A stretch of 64,000 bases of DNA, taken from Actinomycetospora sp. NBRC 106378 (GTDB lineage Bacteria; Actinomycetota; Actinomycetes; Mycobacteriales; Pseudonocardiaceae). Shown here in pieces: positions 33,325-41,369 of this stretch (position 1 is the stretch's first letter; each line of letters opens with the position of its first letter). Position numbers and translations under genes: made by a program. Where the stretch lies: positions 124,001-188,000 of the forward strand of contig NZ_BSTT01000008.1 in the NCBI RefSeq assembly GCF_030269685.1, in the 5' to 3' direction. The notes below the pieces were generated by a model. That model had not been told where the DNA came from, searched no databases, and saw only the letters and a list, made by a program, of their open reading frames with translations.

Positions 33325-33551
33325 GGCGCCGCGTCGCGGAGGTTCAGCACCACCCGCATCACGCGCTCGACGGCGGCGGCGAACAGCGATCCGCGCAGCT
33401 CACCACGGTCGGCGAGGTTCTGCTGCGCCATGTCGAGCGTGCGATCGGGACCGAGCCGGCGGACCAGCAGCGCCGCGATCTCCTCGAGATCGAGGTCGGG
33501 GTGGTCGAGGCGCGTCAGCGCGAACGCGACGATCAGCTCCTCGTCGGACAC
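33321..33551 (-). CDS. Small hypothetical protein
   Basis: A 76-residue, mostly helical acidic/basic protein (DEELIVAFALTRLDHPDLDLEEIAALLVRRLGPDRTL, then NLADRGELRGSLFAAAVERVMRVVLNL). No domain recognised; the pattern could be a small regulatory or chaperone-like protein. The GTG at 33551 is preceded by GGAGA and begins the convincing SDEELIVAFAL; the upstream extension in the same frame is low-complexity. It shares 4 bp with the end of the convergent desaturase gene. Confidence 0.6.
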   Translation of the reverse strand: MSDEELIVAFALTRLDHPDLDLEEIAALLVRRLGPDRTLDMAQQNLADRGELRGSLFAAAVERVMRVVLNLRDAAP

Positions 33552-33606
33552 GTCTCCAGTGTGCGCCGCCCGCCCGTGAGCTGGACGTGGGGTCGCCCCC
33601 GCCGGC

Positions 33607-35061
33607 TCAGGAGCGCCGCAGCCGCGCCTTCTGCACCTTGCCCATGGCGTTGCGGGGCAGCTCGTCGACCACGACGACCTCACGGGGACGCTTGTGCCGC
33701 GACAGGCGCTCGCCGACGAAGTCCATGACGGCCTGCGGGTCGACGGCCCCGTCGGGGCAGACGACGTGCGCGACGATGCGCTGCCCGAGGTCGTCGTCGG
33801 GCTCTCCCACCACGGCGGCCTCGCTGATGCCCGCGTAGGCCAGCAGCGCCGTCTCCACCTCGCCCGCGCCCACGCGGTAGCCGCCGGACTTGATGAGGTC
33901 GACCGACCGGCGCCCGACGATGCGGTGGTAGCCGCCGGCGTCGACGACCGCGGCGTCGCCGGTGCGGAACCACCCGTCGTCGGTCCAGGTCCCGGCGGTC
34001 GCCTCGGGGCGGTTCAGGTAGCCGTCGAACAGGCACGCGCCGCGGACCTGCAGCTCGCCAATGGACTCCCCGTCGGCGGCCACGTCCTCGTCGGTGGTGA
34101 CCGGCTCGCCCGACTCGTCCTCGGTGACCGCCCGCAGGCGCGCCTCCACGCCCTCGACGGGCACACCGACCCAGCCCGCGCGGCGCTCTCCGTCGGCGCG
34201 GACGGCCAGCGTGATCATGGTCTCGCTCATGCCGTAGCGCTCCACCGGCGCCTGCCCGGTCAGCTCCCGGATGCGCTCGAACACCGGCACCGGCAGGGGC
34301 GCGGAACCGCTGACCAGCAACCGGGCGTCGGACAGCGCGGCCGCCGACGTCGGGTCGTCCCCGATGCGCGACCACACCGTGGGCACCCCGAACAGCAGCG
34401 AGCCCCCGTGCTCGGCGACGGCCGCGGCGTAGTTCTCCGGCGTCGGACGACCGGTGTGGACCAGCCGCGACCCCGTCCGCAGCGCCCCGAACACCCCGAG
34501 CACCAGGCCGTGCACGTGGAAGAGCGGCAGGCCGTGGGCGAGGGTGTCGGCGTCGGTCCAGGCCCACGCGTCGGCGAGGCCGTCGAGCCCGGTGGCCATC
34601 GCGTCGGCGGAGAGCAGGACGCCCTTGGGCGCACCGGTGGTCCCGGAGGTGTAGAGGATCAGCGCGGGCCCGTCCCCGGACGCCTCGGTGACGGCGTGCC
34701 CGGCGCGGCGCGAGAGGTCGACCCGACGTCCCGGCAGGGTCACGTCCCGGGGCTTCTCGCCGAACCAGGTGGTCGCGCCGGAGTCGGTGAGGACGTGGGC
34801 GCGCTCGGCGGGCCCGGAGTCGGGCGGCACCGGCACCACCGGCGCCCCCGCGAGCAGGCACCCGACGACCGCCACCACGGTCTCCGCGGTCGGCGTCGCC
34901 CCCACGGCCACCGGGGAGGACGGTGCGCTCCGGGCGGCGATCTCGTCGGCGACGACGGCGGCCGCACCCAGCAGCTCCGGGCCGGAGAACGCGGTGTCGG
35001 CGATGCGGACCGCGTCGGGATCGTCGAGGCCGCCGTCGAGCAGCGCACGCAGCAGGGGCAC
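33607..35061 (-). CDS. fadD36: Acyl-CoA synthetase, FadD36/MatB-like
   Basis: A 484-residue ANL adenylating enzyme: P-loop LYTSGTTGAPKG (residues 137-147), VERYGMSETM (A5), GWFRTGDAAVVDAGGYHRIVGR (A7/A8), SGGYRVGAGEVE and the catalytic Lys in NAMGKVQK. The opening (DAVRIADTAFSGPELLGAAAVVADEI, TPTAETVVAVVGCLLAGAPVVPVP, HVLTDSGA) closely follows mycobacterial FadD36, which is related to malonyl-CoA synthetase MatB. It probably activates a short or dicarboxylic acid; substrate is inference. The GTG start has GGAGG with a 7-nt gap. Divergent from the MarR regulator gene. Confidence 0.88.
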   Translation of the reverse strand: MPLLRALLDGGLDDPDAVRIADTAFSGPELLGAAAVVADEIAARSAPSSPVAVGATPTAETVVAVVGCLLAGAPVVPVPPDSGPAERAHVLTDSGATTWFGEKPRDVTLPGRRVDLSRRAGHAVTEASGDGPALILYTSGTTGAPKGVLLSADAMATGLDGLADAWAWTDADTLAHGLPLFHVHGLVLGVFGALRTGSRLVHTGRPTPENYAAAVAEHGGSLLFGVPTVWSRIGDDPTSAAALSDARLLVSGSAPLPVPVFERIRELTGQAPVERYGMSETMITLAVRADGERRAGWVGVPVEGVEARLRAVTEDESGEPVTTDEDVAADGESIGELQVRGACLFDGYLNRPEATAGTWTDDGWFRTGDAAVVDAGGYHRIVGRRSVDLIKSGGYRVGAGEVETALLAYAGISEAAVVGEPDDDLGQRIVAHVVCPDGAVDPQAVMDFVGERLSRHKRPREVVVVDELPRNAMGKVQKARLRRS

Positions 35062-35168
35062 CGTCGGACCTCCGGATCACCGTGGGGGAGCGCCGCACAT
35101 TCTCACGCGACCGGTGTCCGGCGCGCGCGGAACCTCCCGCGGACGCCGGACGTGCCATCATGCGCCGG

Positions 35169-35609
35169 ATGAGCCAGGTGCCCGCCGCGCAGCCGCGGCC
35201 GTCGCTGCTCTACGCGGTGAAGCAGGTCGAGCTCATCGTCCGCGCGCGCCTCGACGAGCTGCTGCGCGAGTCCGGGGTGACCGCCCTGCAGTACACCGCG
35301 CTCACCGTCCTCGCGACCCGCGACGGACTCACGTCGGCGGAGCTGGCCCGGAACTCCTTCGTCACGCCGCAGGCGATGGCCGACCTCGTCACCGCGCTCG
35401 AGCGGGGCGAGCTCATCGTGCGACACCGCAACCCGCACAACCGCCGCCAGCTGCTCATCTCGCTGACCCCGGCGGGCCACGACCTGCTCGCCCGGTACGC
35501 AGCGCCGGTGGCCGACATCGAGGAGCGGATGGTGCGGGGTCTCGACGACGACGACCGCGAGCGGTTCCGCGCCTACCTCAACACCGCGCGCGCCTCACTG
35601 GCCGAGTGA
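35169..35609 (+). CDS. MarR-family transcriptional regulator
   Basis: A 146-residue winged-helix regulator: LLYAVKQVELIVRARLDELL, GVTALQYTALTVLATRDGLTSAELARNSFVTPQAMADLVTALE (recognition helix) and the wing GELIVRHRNPHNRRQLLISLTPAG. The ATG at 35169 follows CATCAT (35157-35162) by 6 nt; another ATG at 35160 would add three residues. It converges on the hydroxycinnamoyl-CoA ligase gene (15-bp tail overlap). MarR proteins responding to hydroxycinnamoyl-CoA (CouR, FerR types) usually neighbour such genes, so this is a good candidate for their repressor. Confidence 0.88.
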   Translation: MSQVPAAQPRPSLLYAVKQVELIVRARLDELLRESGVTALQYTALTVLATRDGLTSAELARNSFVTPQAMADLVTALERGELIVRHRNPHNRRQLLISLTPAGHDLLARYAAPVADIEERMVRGLDDDDRERFRAYLNTARASLAE

Positions 35610-37064
35610 GCGACGCAGCGCGGGCTTGTCGAGCTTGCCGGTCGGGTTGCGGGGCAGCGCGTCGACGACCTCGACGGTGCGGGGCGTCTTGAAGCGGGCC
35701 AGTCGGCCGTCGAGCCAGCCCACCAGGTCCGCGGGCGTGCTGGCCGCACCGTCCGCGAGGACGACCCACGCGTGCCCGACCTCGCCCCATCGGTCGTCGG
35801 GGACCCCGACGACGGCGACGTCGACGACCTCGGGATGGCCGCCGAGCACGCCCTCGACCTCCGCGGGCGAGACGTTCTCGCCGCCGGAGATGTAGAGGTC
35901 CTTGACCCGGTCGACGATGCGGTGGAAGCCGTCGTCGTCGACCTCGGCGACGTCCCCGGAGCGGAACCAGCCGGCGTCGAACGCGGCGGCGGTCTCGGCC
36001 GGGCGCTGCCAGTAGCCCGCGACCACGTGCGGCCCGCGCACGAGGATCTCGCCCACGTCCGAGAGCGCGACGTCGCTGAAGAAGTGCGGCCGGCCCGCCG
36101 TCCCGACCTTGGAGCGGGCGTGCGCCGGGTCGAGCAGCAGGACACCGGGCGCGGCCTCGGTCATGCCGTAGCCCTGGAGGAACGCGGGGCCGCGCGCCGC
36201 GTAGACCTCGAGCAGGGCCGGGGGCACGGGAGCGCCGCCGCAGAGCAGGTAGCGGACGCTCGACAGGTCGGCGTCGGCGAACCGGGGCGAGCGGGCGATC
36301 GTCGCGAACATCGTCGGGACCCCGAACATGACCGTGACCCGTTCGGACTCGACGAGGTCCAGCGTGCGGTCGACGTCGAACGCCGGCTCCAGCACGAGCG
36401 TGCCGCCCTTGAGCAGCACCGGCAGGCACGTCATGCCCAGGGCGGCGGCGTGGAACAGCGGCGCCGAGAGCAGGCACACCTCGTCGGAGCGCAGGTCGAC
36501 GTCCACCACGACGTTGATGGCGTTCCACGTCAGGTTCGCGTGGGTCAGGCACGCCGCCTTCGGCCGACCCGTGGTGCCGGAGGTGAACATCAGGACGGCG
36601 AGGGCGTCGGGGTCGGCGTCGACGAGGTCGGCGGGGTCGCTCGTCGTGATCAGGTCGTCGTAGTCGCCCCCCACCTCGAGCGGCAGGAGAGCGTCGTTGC
36701 TGTCGTCGGATGGCAGCAACGACGCTTTCCTGCCATCGGTGGTGACCACCACCCGCGGCGTCGTGTCCGCCAGCGCGAACGCGATCTCGGCGGCGGCGAG
36801 CCGGGTGTTGAGCGGCACGAAGACCGCGCCCAGACCCGTCGTCGCGAACATCGTCTCGACGAACGCCGGGTGGTTGGGGCCGAGGTAGGCGACGCGGTCG
36901 CCCGGGCCGACCCCGAGGCCGCGCAGCCCGGCGGCGAGCCGGCGGACGCGGTCGTCGAGCTGGGCGTAGGTGACGCGGGTCGGGCCGGCCACCAGCGCCA
37001 CGCGCTCCGGGGAGTTGCGGGCGCGGCGGGCGGTCCAGGTGCCGAGGCCGGGCGGCGGGGTCAT
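35595..37064 (-). CDS. fcs: Feruloyl/p-coumaroyl-CoA synthetase (probable), carrying a family-A palindrome
   Basis: A 489-residue ANL ligase: LMFTSGTTGRPKA (residues 159-170), LQGYGMTEAAPG (A5), GWFRSGDVAEVDDDGFHRIVDRVKDLYISGGENVSP (A7/A8), and catalytic Lys in NPTGKLDK. The ATG overlaps the stop of the hydroxycinnamoyl-CoA hydratase-lyase gene by 4 bp (ATGA), so it should activate ferulate, p-coumarate or caffeate for that enzyme. Residues 111-129 (GRKASLLPSDDSNDALLPL) are encoded by a complete family-A palindrome (36682-36734) inserted in frame in a variable N-terminal-domain loop, ahead of the P-loop. The A motifs remain intact, so the enzyme is probably functional. Confidence 0.85.
   Translation of the reverse strand: MTPPPGLGTWTARRARNSPERVALVAGPTRVTYAQLDDRVRRLAAGLRGLGVGPGDRVAYLGPNHPAFVETMFATTGLGAVFVPLNTRLAAAEIAFALADTTPRVVVTTDGRKASLLPSDDSNDALLPLEVGGDYDDLITTSDPADLVDADPDALAVLMFTSGTTGRPKAACLTHANLTWNAINVVVDVDLRSDEVCLLSAPLFHAAALGMTCLPVLLKGGTLVLEPAFDVDRTLDLVESERVTVMFGVPTMFATIARSPRFADADLSSVRYLLCGGAPVPPALLEVYAARGPAFLQGYGMTEAAPGVLLLDPAHARSKVGTAGRPHFFSDVALSDVGEILVRGPHVVAGYWQRPAETAAAFDAGWFRSGDVAEVDDDGFHRIVDRVKDLYISGGENVSPAEVEGVLGGHPEVVDVAVVGVPDDRWGEVGHAWVVLADGAASTPADLVGWLDGRLARFKTPRTVEVVDALPRNPTGKLDKPALRRSLGQ
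36682..36734. repeat. Dispersed palindrome family A, copy 2, inside a CDS
   Basis: Left arm starts GGCAGGAGAGCGTCGTTG (36682-36699) and reaches 36702; an 11-nt loop; the right arm runs 36714-36734 and ends ACGCTTTCCTGCC. Arms are 21 nt with a single A/T-side mismatch. It adds 53 nt, read in frame by the CoA ligase gene. Confidence 0.9.
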
Positions 37065-37912
37065 GACCGCTCGTACGCCCCCAGGCCGGGGCGGTAGGTC
37101 TTGGCGTCGAGGAACTGGGTGAGGCCCTGCTGCTTGCCCTGCTCGGGGTCGTGGCCGGTGGCCGCGTCGAGCTTGGCGTAGAGGTAGTCCTCGGCGACGT
37201 CCCACGACATCTGCCGCACCTTCTTCACCCCGACCTTCGCCGCGCGCAGCACGTGGGTGTTCATGCCGGCCAGCTTCCCCGCCACCTCGACGGTGCGCGC
37301 GCGCAGCCGGTCACCCGGGACGGCCTCGTTGACCAGCCGCATCGCCGAGGCCTGCCGTCCGTCGAAGCGCTCGCCGGTCATCACGTACCACTGCGCGTCG
37401 CGCGCCGGGATCGTCTCGGCGAGCGCGCGGGACACCAGGCCCCCCGGCGGGATGCCCCAGTTGACCTCGGAGAGCCCGAACGACGCGTCCTCGGCGGCGA
37501 TCGCCAGGTCGCAGCACACGAGCGGGGTGAACGCACCGCCGAAGCACCAGCCGTTGACCATCGCGATCGTCGGCTTCGCGAAGTGGATGAGGCGGCGCCA
37601 CTGCCACTCCGCCGAGTCGCGGCGCGCGCGGATCTCGACGCTCGGCGGCCCGGCGTCGACCTCGCGGAAGTACTCCTGCAGGTCCATGCCGGCCGACCAC
37701 GCCTGGCCGCGGCCGGTCAGCACCACGACCCGCACCTCCTCGGCCGCCTCGAGCCAGTCCAGGGCCGCGATCATCTCGCGGTTGAGGGTCGGGTTCATCG
37801 CGTTGCGCTTGTCGGGCCGGTCGAAGAAGAGCCAGCCGATGCCGGCCTCCTCGGGTCCCTCCCCGAGCTCGATCGCGACGGTCTCGAACGACGGCGGCGT
37901 CGGCGTGCTCAT
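37061..37912 (-). CDS. ech: Hydroxycinnamoyl-CoA hydratase-lyase (feruloyl-CoA hydratase/lyase)
   Basis: About 283 residues of the crotonase superfamily. It matches Pseudomonas HCHL over long stretches: RPDKRNAMNPTLNREMI, SAGMDLQEYFREVDAGP, WQWRRLIHFAKPTIAMVNGWC, CDLAIAAEDASFGLSEVNWG and EDYLYAKLDAA. The catalytic Glu in FGLSEVNWG and the Tyr of the Met-Asp-Leu-x-Glu-Tyr segment are kept. It hydrates feruloyl- or coumaroyl-CoA and releases acetyl-CoA plus vanillin or 4-hydroxybenzaldehyde. The ATG at 37912 lies 7 nt after TAATGT and lacks a ribosome binding site, fitting a leaderless mRNA. First gene of the ech-fcs operon. Confidence 0.93.
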   Translation of the reverse strand: MSTPTPPSFETVAIELGEGPEEAGIGWLFFDRPDKRNAMNPTLNREMIAALDWLEAAEEVRVVVLTGRGQAWSAGMDLQEYFREVDAGPPSVEIRARRDSAEWQWRRLIHFAKPTIAMVNGWCFGGAFTPLVCCDLAIAAEDASFGLSEVNWGIPPGGLVSRALAETIPARDAQWYVMTGERFDGRQASAMRLVNEAVPGDRLRARTVEVAGKLAGMNTHVLRAAKVGVKKVRQMSWDVAEDYLYAKLDAATGHDPEQGKQQGLTQFLDAKTYRPGLGAYERS

Positions 37913-37919
37913 GTCGGCG

Positions 37920-37937
37920 ACATTAACAGGAATCCTG
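37920..37937 (-). promoter_or_regulatory. ech-fcs promoter with palindrome
   Basis: -10 box TAATGT (37925-37920, minus strand), 7 nt before the ech ATG. Just upstream is the perfect 11-bp palindrome CAGGAATCCTG (37927-37937), placed in the -35/-10 spacer where a MarR-type repressor would act. Confidence 0.5.
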
Positions 37938-38041
37938 ATGATCGAGAAAGGCCTTCCCGACGTCGGGTCGGTGCCGGTGGTTCGCAGTGGCACCGGGTAC
38001 ACCCGGGCCACCCCGTGCCACCGGAGTCCGACCGTCCTCGG

Positions 38042-38989
38042 TCAGGAGCGCGCGGCTCCCACGCACTCCGGCACCGACCCGTCGTCGGGCTCGGGAGCCG
38101 GGACCGCCCGGCGGGAGCGGCTCGCGTCCACGAGGACCGCGAGGACCACCCCACCGACGAGGGCGATCTCGCCGGCGAGCTGCAGCGGAGCGGGGACGGC
38201 GCCGTCGGCAACCGCGGCGAACACGAAGCCCCAGGCCGTCTCGAGCGCCATGAGCTGGCTGACCAGGACCGGCGAGAGGTACCCGGCGGCGGCGTGCCAG
38301 AGCCGCACCGCGAGCCACGACGACACGAGCCCGAGGAACAGGACGACCGCGAGCGCGCGCAGCGGCTGGGCCGGCGCCCCGTCGATCAGGAGCAGCGCGC
38401 CAGCGGCCGGCAGGGCGAGGGCGCCCGCGGCGAGGCCCTGGGCGGCCGCGAGGACGGGGGCGATGTCGGGCCGCTCGTGCAGGAGCTTGTGCGAGTCCAG
38501 GCCGTACCAGGACCACGAGACCAGCGCGAGGACGGCGAGGCCGAGGCCGACGAGGGACTCGAGCGACCAGTCCTGCCCGGGCCCGACGTGCAGCAGCACC
38601 TGCCCGAGCGCGACGAGGCCGAGGGCGGGCACGAGCCCGGCGACCCGGCCGGTGCCCCGTGCCGAGACCAGGGCCATGACGACGGGGACGAGGCCGATGG
38701 TGGCGACGGCGACGGTCGGCCCCGCGAGGCGCACGGAGACGGCGACGAGGGCGTAGTAGAGCACCGAGCCGGTCAACGCGTGGGCGATCACGCGGCCCCA
38801 GGGGACGTCGGCGTGCAGGACCCGGCGGATCTGGGGCAGCGAGACCGCCCCGAACGCCACGAACCGTCCGGTCGCCAGCAGCAGGGCCGGGGCGAGCGGC
38901 GCCAACCCGGGCGCCACGAACACCGCTCCCCACGCCGCACCGGCGACCACCATCGCCAGCAGGGCCACGTTCCTCGTCATGAGATCCAT
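38042..38989 (-). CDS. EamA/DMT-family transporter
   Basis: About 315 residues with roughly ten hydrophobic segments arranged as two EamA repeats (first from ALLAMVVAGAAWGAVFVAPG, second from LVGLGLAVLALVSWSWYG; the conserved LETAWGFVFA-type segment occurs near the end of repeat two). Such carriers export amino acids or small metabolites. It is divergent from an Lrp/AsnC-family regulator (72 bp between starts), the classic arrangement for an amino-acid exporter under Lrp-type control. The ATG at 38989 gives MDLMTRN; a second ATG at 38980 is equally possible. Substrate unknown. Confidence 0.85.
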   Translation of the reverse strand: MDLMTRNVALLAMVVAGAAWGAVFVAPGLAPLAPALLLATGRFVAFGAVSLPQIRRVLHADVPWGRVIAHALTGSVLYYALVAVSVRLAGPTVAVATIGLVPVVMALVSARGTGRVAGLVPALGLVALGQVLLHVGPGQDWSLESLVGLGLAVLALVSWSWYGLDSHKLLHERPDIAPVLAAAQGLAAGALALPAAGALLLIDGAPAQPLRALAVVLFLGLVSSWLAVRLWHAAAGYLSPVLVSQLMALETAWGFVFAAVADGAVPAPLQLAGEIALVGGVVLAVLVDASRSRRAVPAPEPDDGSVPECVGAARS

Positions 38990-39061
38990 CGTGCGTCGAT
39001 CATGGTGGGCGATGCCGGGCGACTTCGGCGAGCACCGGCCCTCCGGGTGCATCATTCCGTC

Positions 39062-39544
39062 ATGACGAGCCCGACCGCTGAGCGAAGCACCCAGCTGGAC
39101 CGGATCGACCGGTTGATCCTGGCCCACCTCGTCGACCACGGGCGGTCCAGCCTGGCCGACCTCGCCGAGGCGGTGTCGGTCTCGGCGAGCTCCGCCCAAC
39201 GACGGCTGCGGCGCCTCGAGACCGAGGGCGTGATCCGCGGGTACCGGGCGGTGCTGGACCCGGACGCGATCGGCCGCGCGCTCGTGGTCCACCTGTCGGT
39301 GGTGCTGGTCGACCACACGGCCGACACGGTGGGCCGGTTCGAGCGCTGGATCGTCGACCTCGACGGCCTGGTCAGCTGCCACCACGTGACCGGCGACGTC
39401 GACTACCTGCTGCGCATCGACGTGGCCGACGTGCACGCCCTCGACGTGCTGCTGCGGCGCACGCTCGCCCAGATCCCCGGCGTCGCGCGGTTCACCACGA
39501 TGGTCGCGACGTCGGGGCTGGTGGACCGGTTCACGAGCATGTGA
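39062..39544 (+). CDS. Lrp/AsnC-family transcriptional regulator
   Basis: A 160-residue protein with the AsnC-type HTH (QLDRIDRLILAHLVDHGRSSLADLAEAVSVSASSAQRRLRRLE, residues 11-53, split here only for description), the linker GVIRGYRAVLDPDAIGR and a C-terminal RAM ligand-binding domain (CHHVTGDVDYLLRIDVADVHALDVLL). The ATG at 39062 follows CATCAT (39050-39055) by 6 nt with no ribosome binding site. It probably controls the divergent EamA transporter in response to an amino acid. The gene ends 11 nt before a family-B hairpin. Confidence 0.9.
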   Translation: MTSPTAERSTQLDRIDRLILAHLVDHGRSSLADLAEAVSVSASSAQRRLRRLETEGVIRGYRAVLDPDAIGRALVVHLSVVLVDHTADTVGRFERWIVDLDGLVSCHHVTGDVDYLLRIDVADVHALDVLLRRTLAQIPGVARFTTMVATSGLVDRFTSM

Positions 39545-39555
39545 CCTCCGGTCTC

Positions 39556-39595
39556 GTGAGCACTAATCCGTGCTCCAGCACGGATTAGTGCTCAC
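39556..39595. repeat. Dispersed hairpin family B, copy 1
   Basis: GTGAGCACTAATCCGTGCT (39556-39574), CC, and the exact reverse complement (39577-39595): 19-bp arms with a 2-nt loop. It lies between the convergent Lrp and pobA genes and includes the pobA stop codon, so it is likely a bidirectional terminator. The flanks CTC-GTGAGCA and TGCTCAC-CTG recur at 55143. Confidence 0.85.
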
Positions 39596-40796
39596 CTGCC
39601 AACGGCACCCCGCGGTAGTTCTCGGCGATCGTCGTCCGGTACGCCTCGGACTGCGCGACCAGCCGCAGGTGCGAGAGGGCGAGCTGCTCGTCGAACGGGT
39701 CCGCGTCCGGGACGGTGTGCAGCATCGTCGTCATCGTCCAGCTGAAGTGCTCCCCCCGCCAGACGCGCGCGAGCGCGGTGTCGGAGTAGGCGTCGAGCAG
39801 CTCCTGCGAGCCGTCGGCGGCCCACGCGGCGATCGCCTCCGCGAGCACCCGGACGTCGGCGACGGCGAGGTTGAGCCCCTTCGCCCCGGTCGGCGGCACG
39901 ATGTGCGCGGCGTCGCCGGCGAGGAAGAGCCGGCCGTGGCGCATCGGTTCGGCGACGAAGGAGCGCATCGGGGTCACGCTCTTGTCGGTGATCGTGCCGC
40001 GGTTCAGCGTGAACGAGCCGTCGCCGAGCGCCGTCCGCGCCTCGAGCTCGTCCCAGATCGCGTCGTCCGACCACGACGACGGGTCGGTGTCGTTCGGGAC
40101 CTGGATGTAGGCGCGGGTCACGGTGGGCGAGCGCATCGACAGCAGCGCGAACCCGCGCTCGTGGCGGGCGTAGATCAGCTCGTCCGACGACGGCGGCGCG
40201 TCGGCCAGGATCCCGAGCCACGAGAAGGGGTAGACGCGCTCGTAGGTGCGCACGGCCTCCGGCGGGATCGCCCGGCGTGCCACCCCGTGGAAGCCGTCGA
40301 CCCCGACGACGACGTCGGCGCGCAGCTCGTGCTCGACGCCCTCGTGGGTGTAGCGCACGAGGGCCTCGCCGTCGCGGGACAGCGGTCCGTCGACCTTGGC
40401 GACCGCGGTGACCTCCGCGTCGAACAGGAGCGGCCCGCCCTGCTCGAGGCGCAACGCGATCAGGTCCTTCACGACCTCGGTCTGGGCCCAGATCATCACG
40501 TTGCGCCCCGTGAGGGCCTGCATGTCGACGTGGATGCGCTCGCCGTTCACGTGGAAGGCGAATCCGTCGTGCGGCAGGCCCGACTCGTCCATCCGGGCGT
40601 CCGCGCCGACCTCGCGCAGCGCGTCGACGGTGCCGTGCTCGAGGATGCCCGCGCGCTGGCGTGACTCGACCCGCTCGCGGGGCCGCGACTCCAGCACCAC
40701 CGAGTCGACCCCGCGGCGACGCAGCAGGTGGGCGAGCATCAGGCCGGCCGGGCCGCCGCCGACGATCGCGACGGTCGTGCGGTCGGGAACGGTCAT
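39585..40796 (-). CDS. pobA: 4-Hydroxybenzoate 3-monooxygenase
   Basis: A 403-residue FAD enzyme of the class A aromatic hydroxylases. It has the Rossmann GGGPAG (residues 13-18), the substrate/FAD region RQRAGILEHGTVDALREVG, VVVGVDGFHGVAR and the second FAD motif FLAGDAAHIVPPTGAKGLNLA. It converts 4-hydroxybenzoate to protocatechuate using NAD(P)H. The ATG overlaps the pcaG stop by 4 bp (ATGA), so hydroxylase and ring-cleaving enzyme are made together. The last codons (Gly-Glu-His-stop) lie in the family-B hairpin. Confidence 0.96.
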   Translation of the reverse strand: MTVPDRTTVAIVGGGPAGLMLAHLLRRRGVDSVVLESRPRERVESRQRAGILEHGTVDALREVGADARMDESGLPHDGFAFHVNGERIHVDMQALTGRNVMIWAQTEVVKDLIALRLEQGGPLLFDAEVTAVAKVDGPLSRDGEALVRYTHEGVEHELRADVVVGVDGFHGVARRAIPPEAVRTYERVYPFSWLGILADAPPSSDELIYARHERGFALLSMRSPTVTRAYIQVPNDTDPSSWSDDAIWDELEARTALGDGSFTLNRGTITDKSVTPMRSFVAEPMRHGRLFLAGDAAHIVPPTGAKGLNLAVADVRVLAEAIAAWAADGSQELLDAYSDTALARVWRGEHFSWTMTTMLHTVPDADPFDEQLALSHLRLVAQSEAYRTTIAENYRGVPLAGEH

Positions 40797-41368
40797 TCCG
40801 ACCCTCCGATCAGGTCCAGGAACACCGTCTCCCCCGGCCCCTGCAGGCGGACGTCGAACCGGTAGCCGGGGCCGCCGAACCAGCCGTCGGGCACGGCCAT
40901 CAACGTCGCCGCGCGCTCCTCGGGCAGTGCCGAGAGCAGCGGGTCGGCGGCGTTCGCCTCGACGTGGTTCGGGAAGTAGACGCGGGTGAACAGGTGGTGC
41001 AGCAGCCCGCGGGCGAACACCGTGACGGCGAGGTGCGGCGCCTCCGGCGAGTGCGCGATCGGCCCGGGCCGCAGGGTGCGCACGGTGTAGTCGCCGCTGC
41101 GGTCGGTGGGCACGCGGGCGAAGCCGGTGAAGGAGCGCCCGTCGCGCGCCAGCGAGCCCGCGCGGGAGGGGATGCGGCCGTCGGGGCCGGCCTGCCAGAA
41201 CTCCAGCAGCGCGTCGGGGACCGGGGCGCCGGCGCCGTCGCGGACGGTGCCGTGCAGCGAGATCGCGCCGGCCGTGCCGGGCGGGACGAGGTCGCCGCCG
41301 CCGTCGAAGGGCAGTCCGAACGCGAAGAACGGTCCGACGGTCTGGGACGGAGAGGGGTCCAGGGTCAT
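40793..41368 (-). CDS. pcaG: Protocatechuate 3,4-dioxygenase alpha subunit
   Basis: A 191-residue intradiol dioxygenase subunit: SQTVGPFFAFGLPF at the N-terminus, GAPVPDALLEFWQAGPDGR, then the APHLAVTVFARGLLHHLFTRVYFP segment. Alpha subunits lack the full set of iron ligands but complete the active site with PcaH. It begins one base after the pcaH stop (TGAGATG) and overlaps pobA by 4 bp. The complex opens the protocatechuate ring to 3-carboxy-cis,cis-muconate. I chose the ATG at 41368, as the upstream extension is the pcaH frame-shifted end. Confidence 0.94.
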   Translation of the reverse strand: MTLDPSPSQTVGPFFAFGLPFDGGGDLVPPGTAGAISLHGTVRDGAGAPVPDALLEFWQAGPDGRIPSRAGSLARDGRSFTGFARVPTDRSGDYTVRTLRPGPIAHSPEAPHLAVTVFARGLLHHLFTRVYFPNHVEANAADPLLSALPEERAATLMAVPDGWFGGPGYRFDVRLQGPGETVFLDLIGGSE

Positions 41369-41369
41369 C

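Noticed and set aside
37151-39544. A 797-codon plus-strand protein ending as an Lrp regulator
   Set aside because: Only the last 160 codons have Lrp/AsnC signatures. The earlier part is antisense to the hydratase-lyase and the EamA transporter, so the gene starts at 39062.
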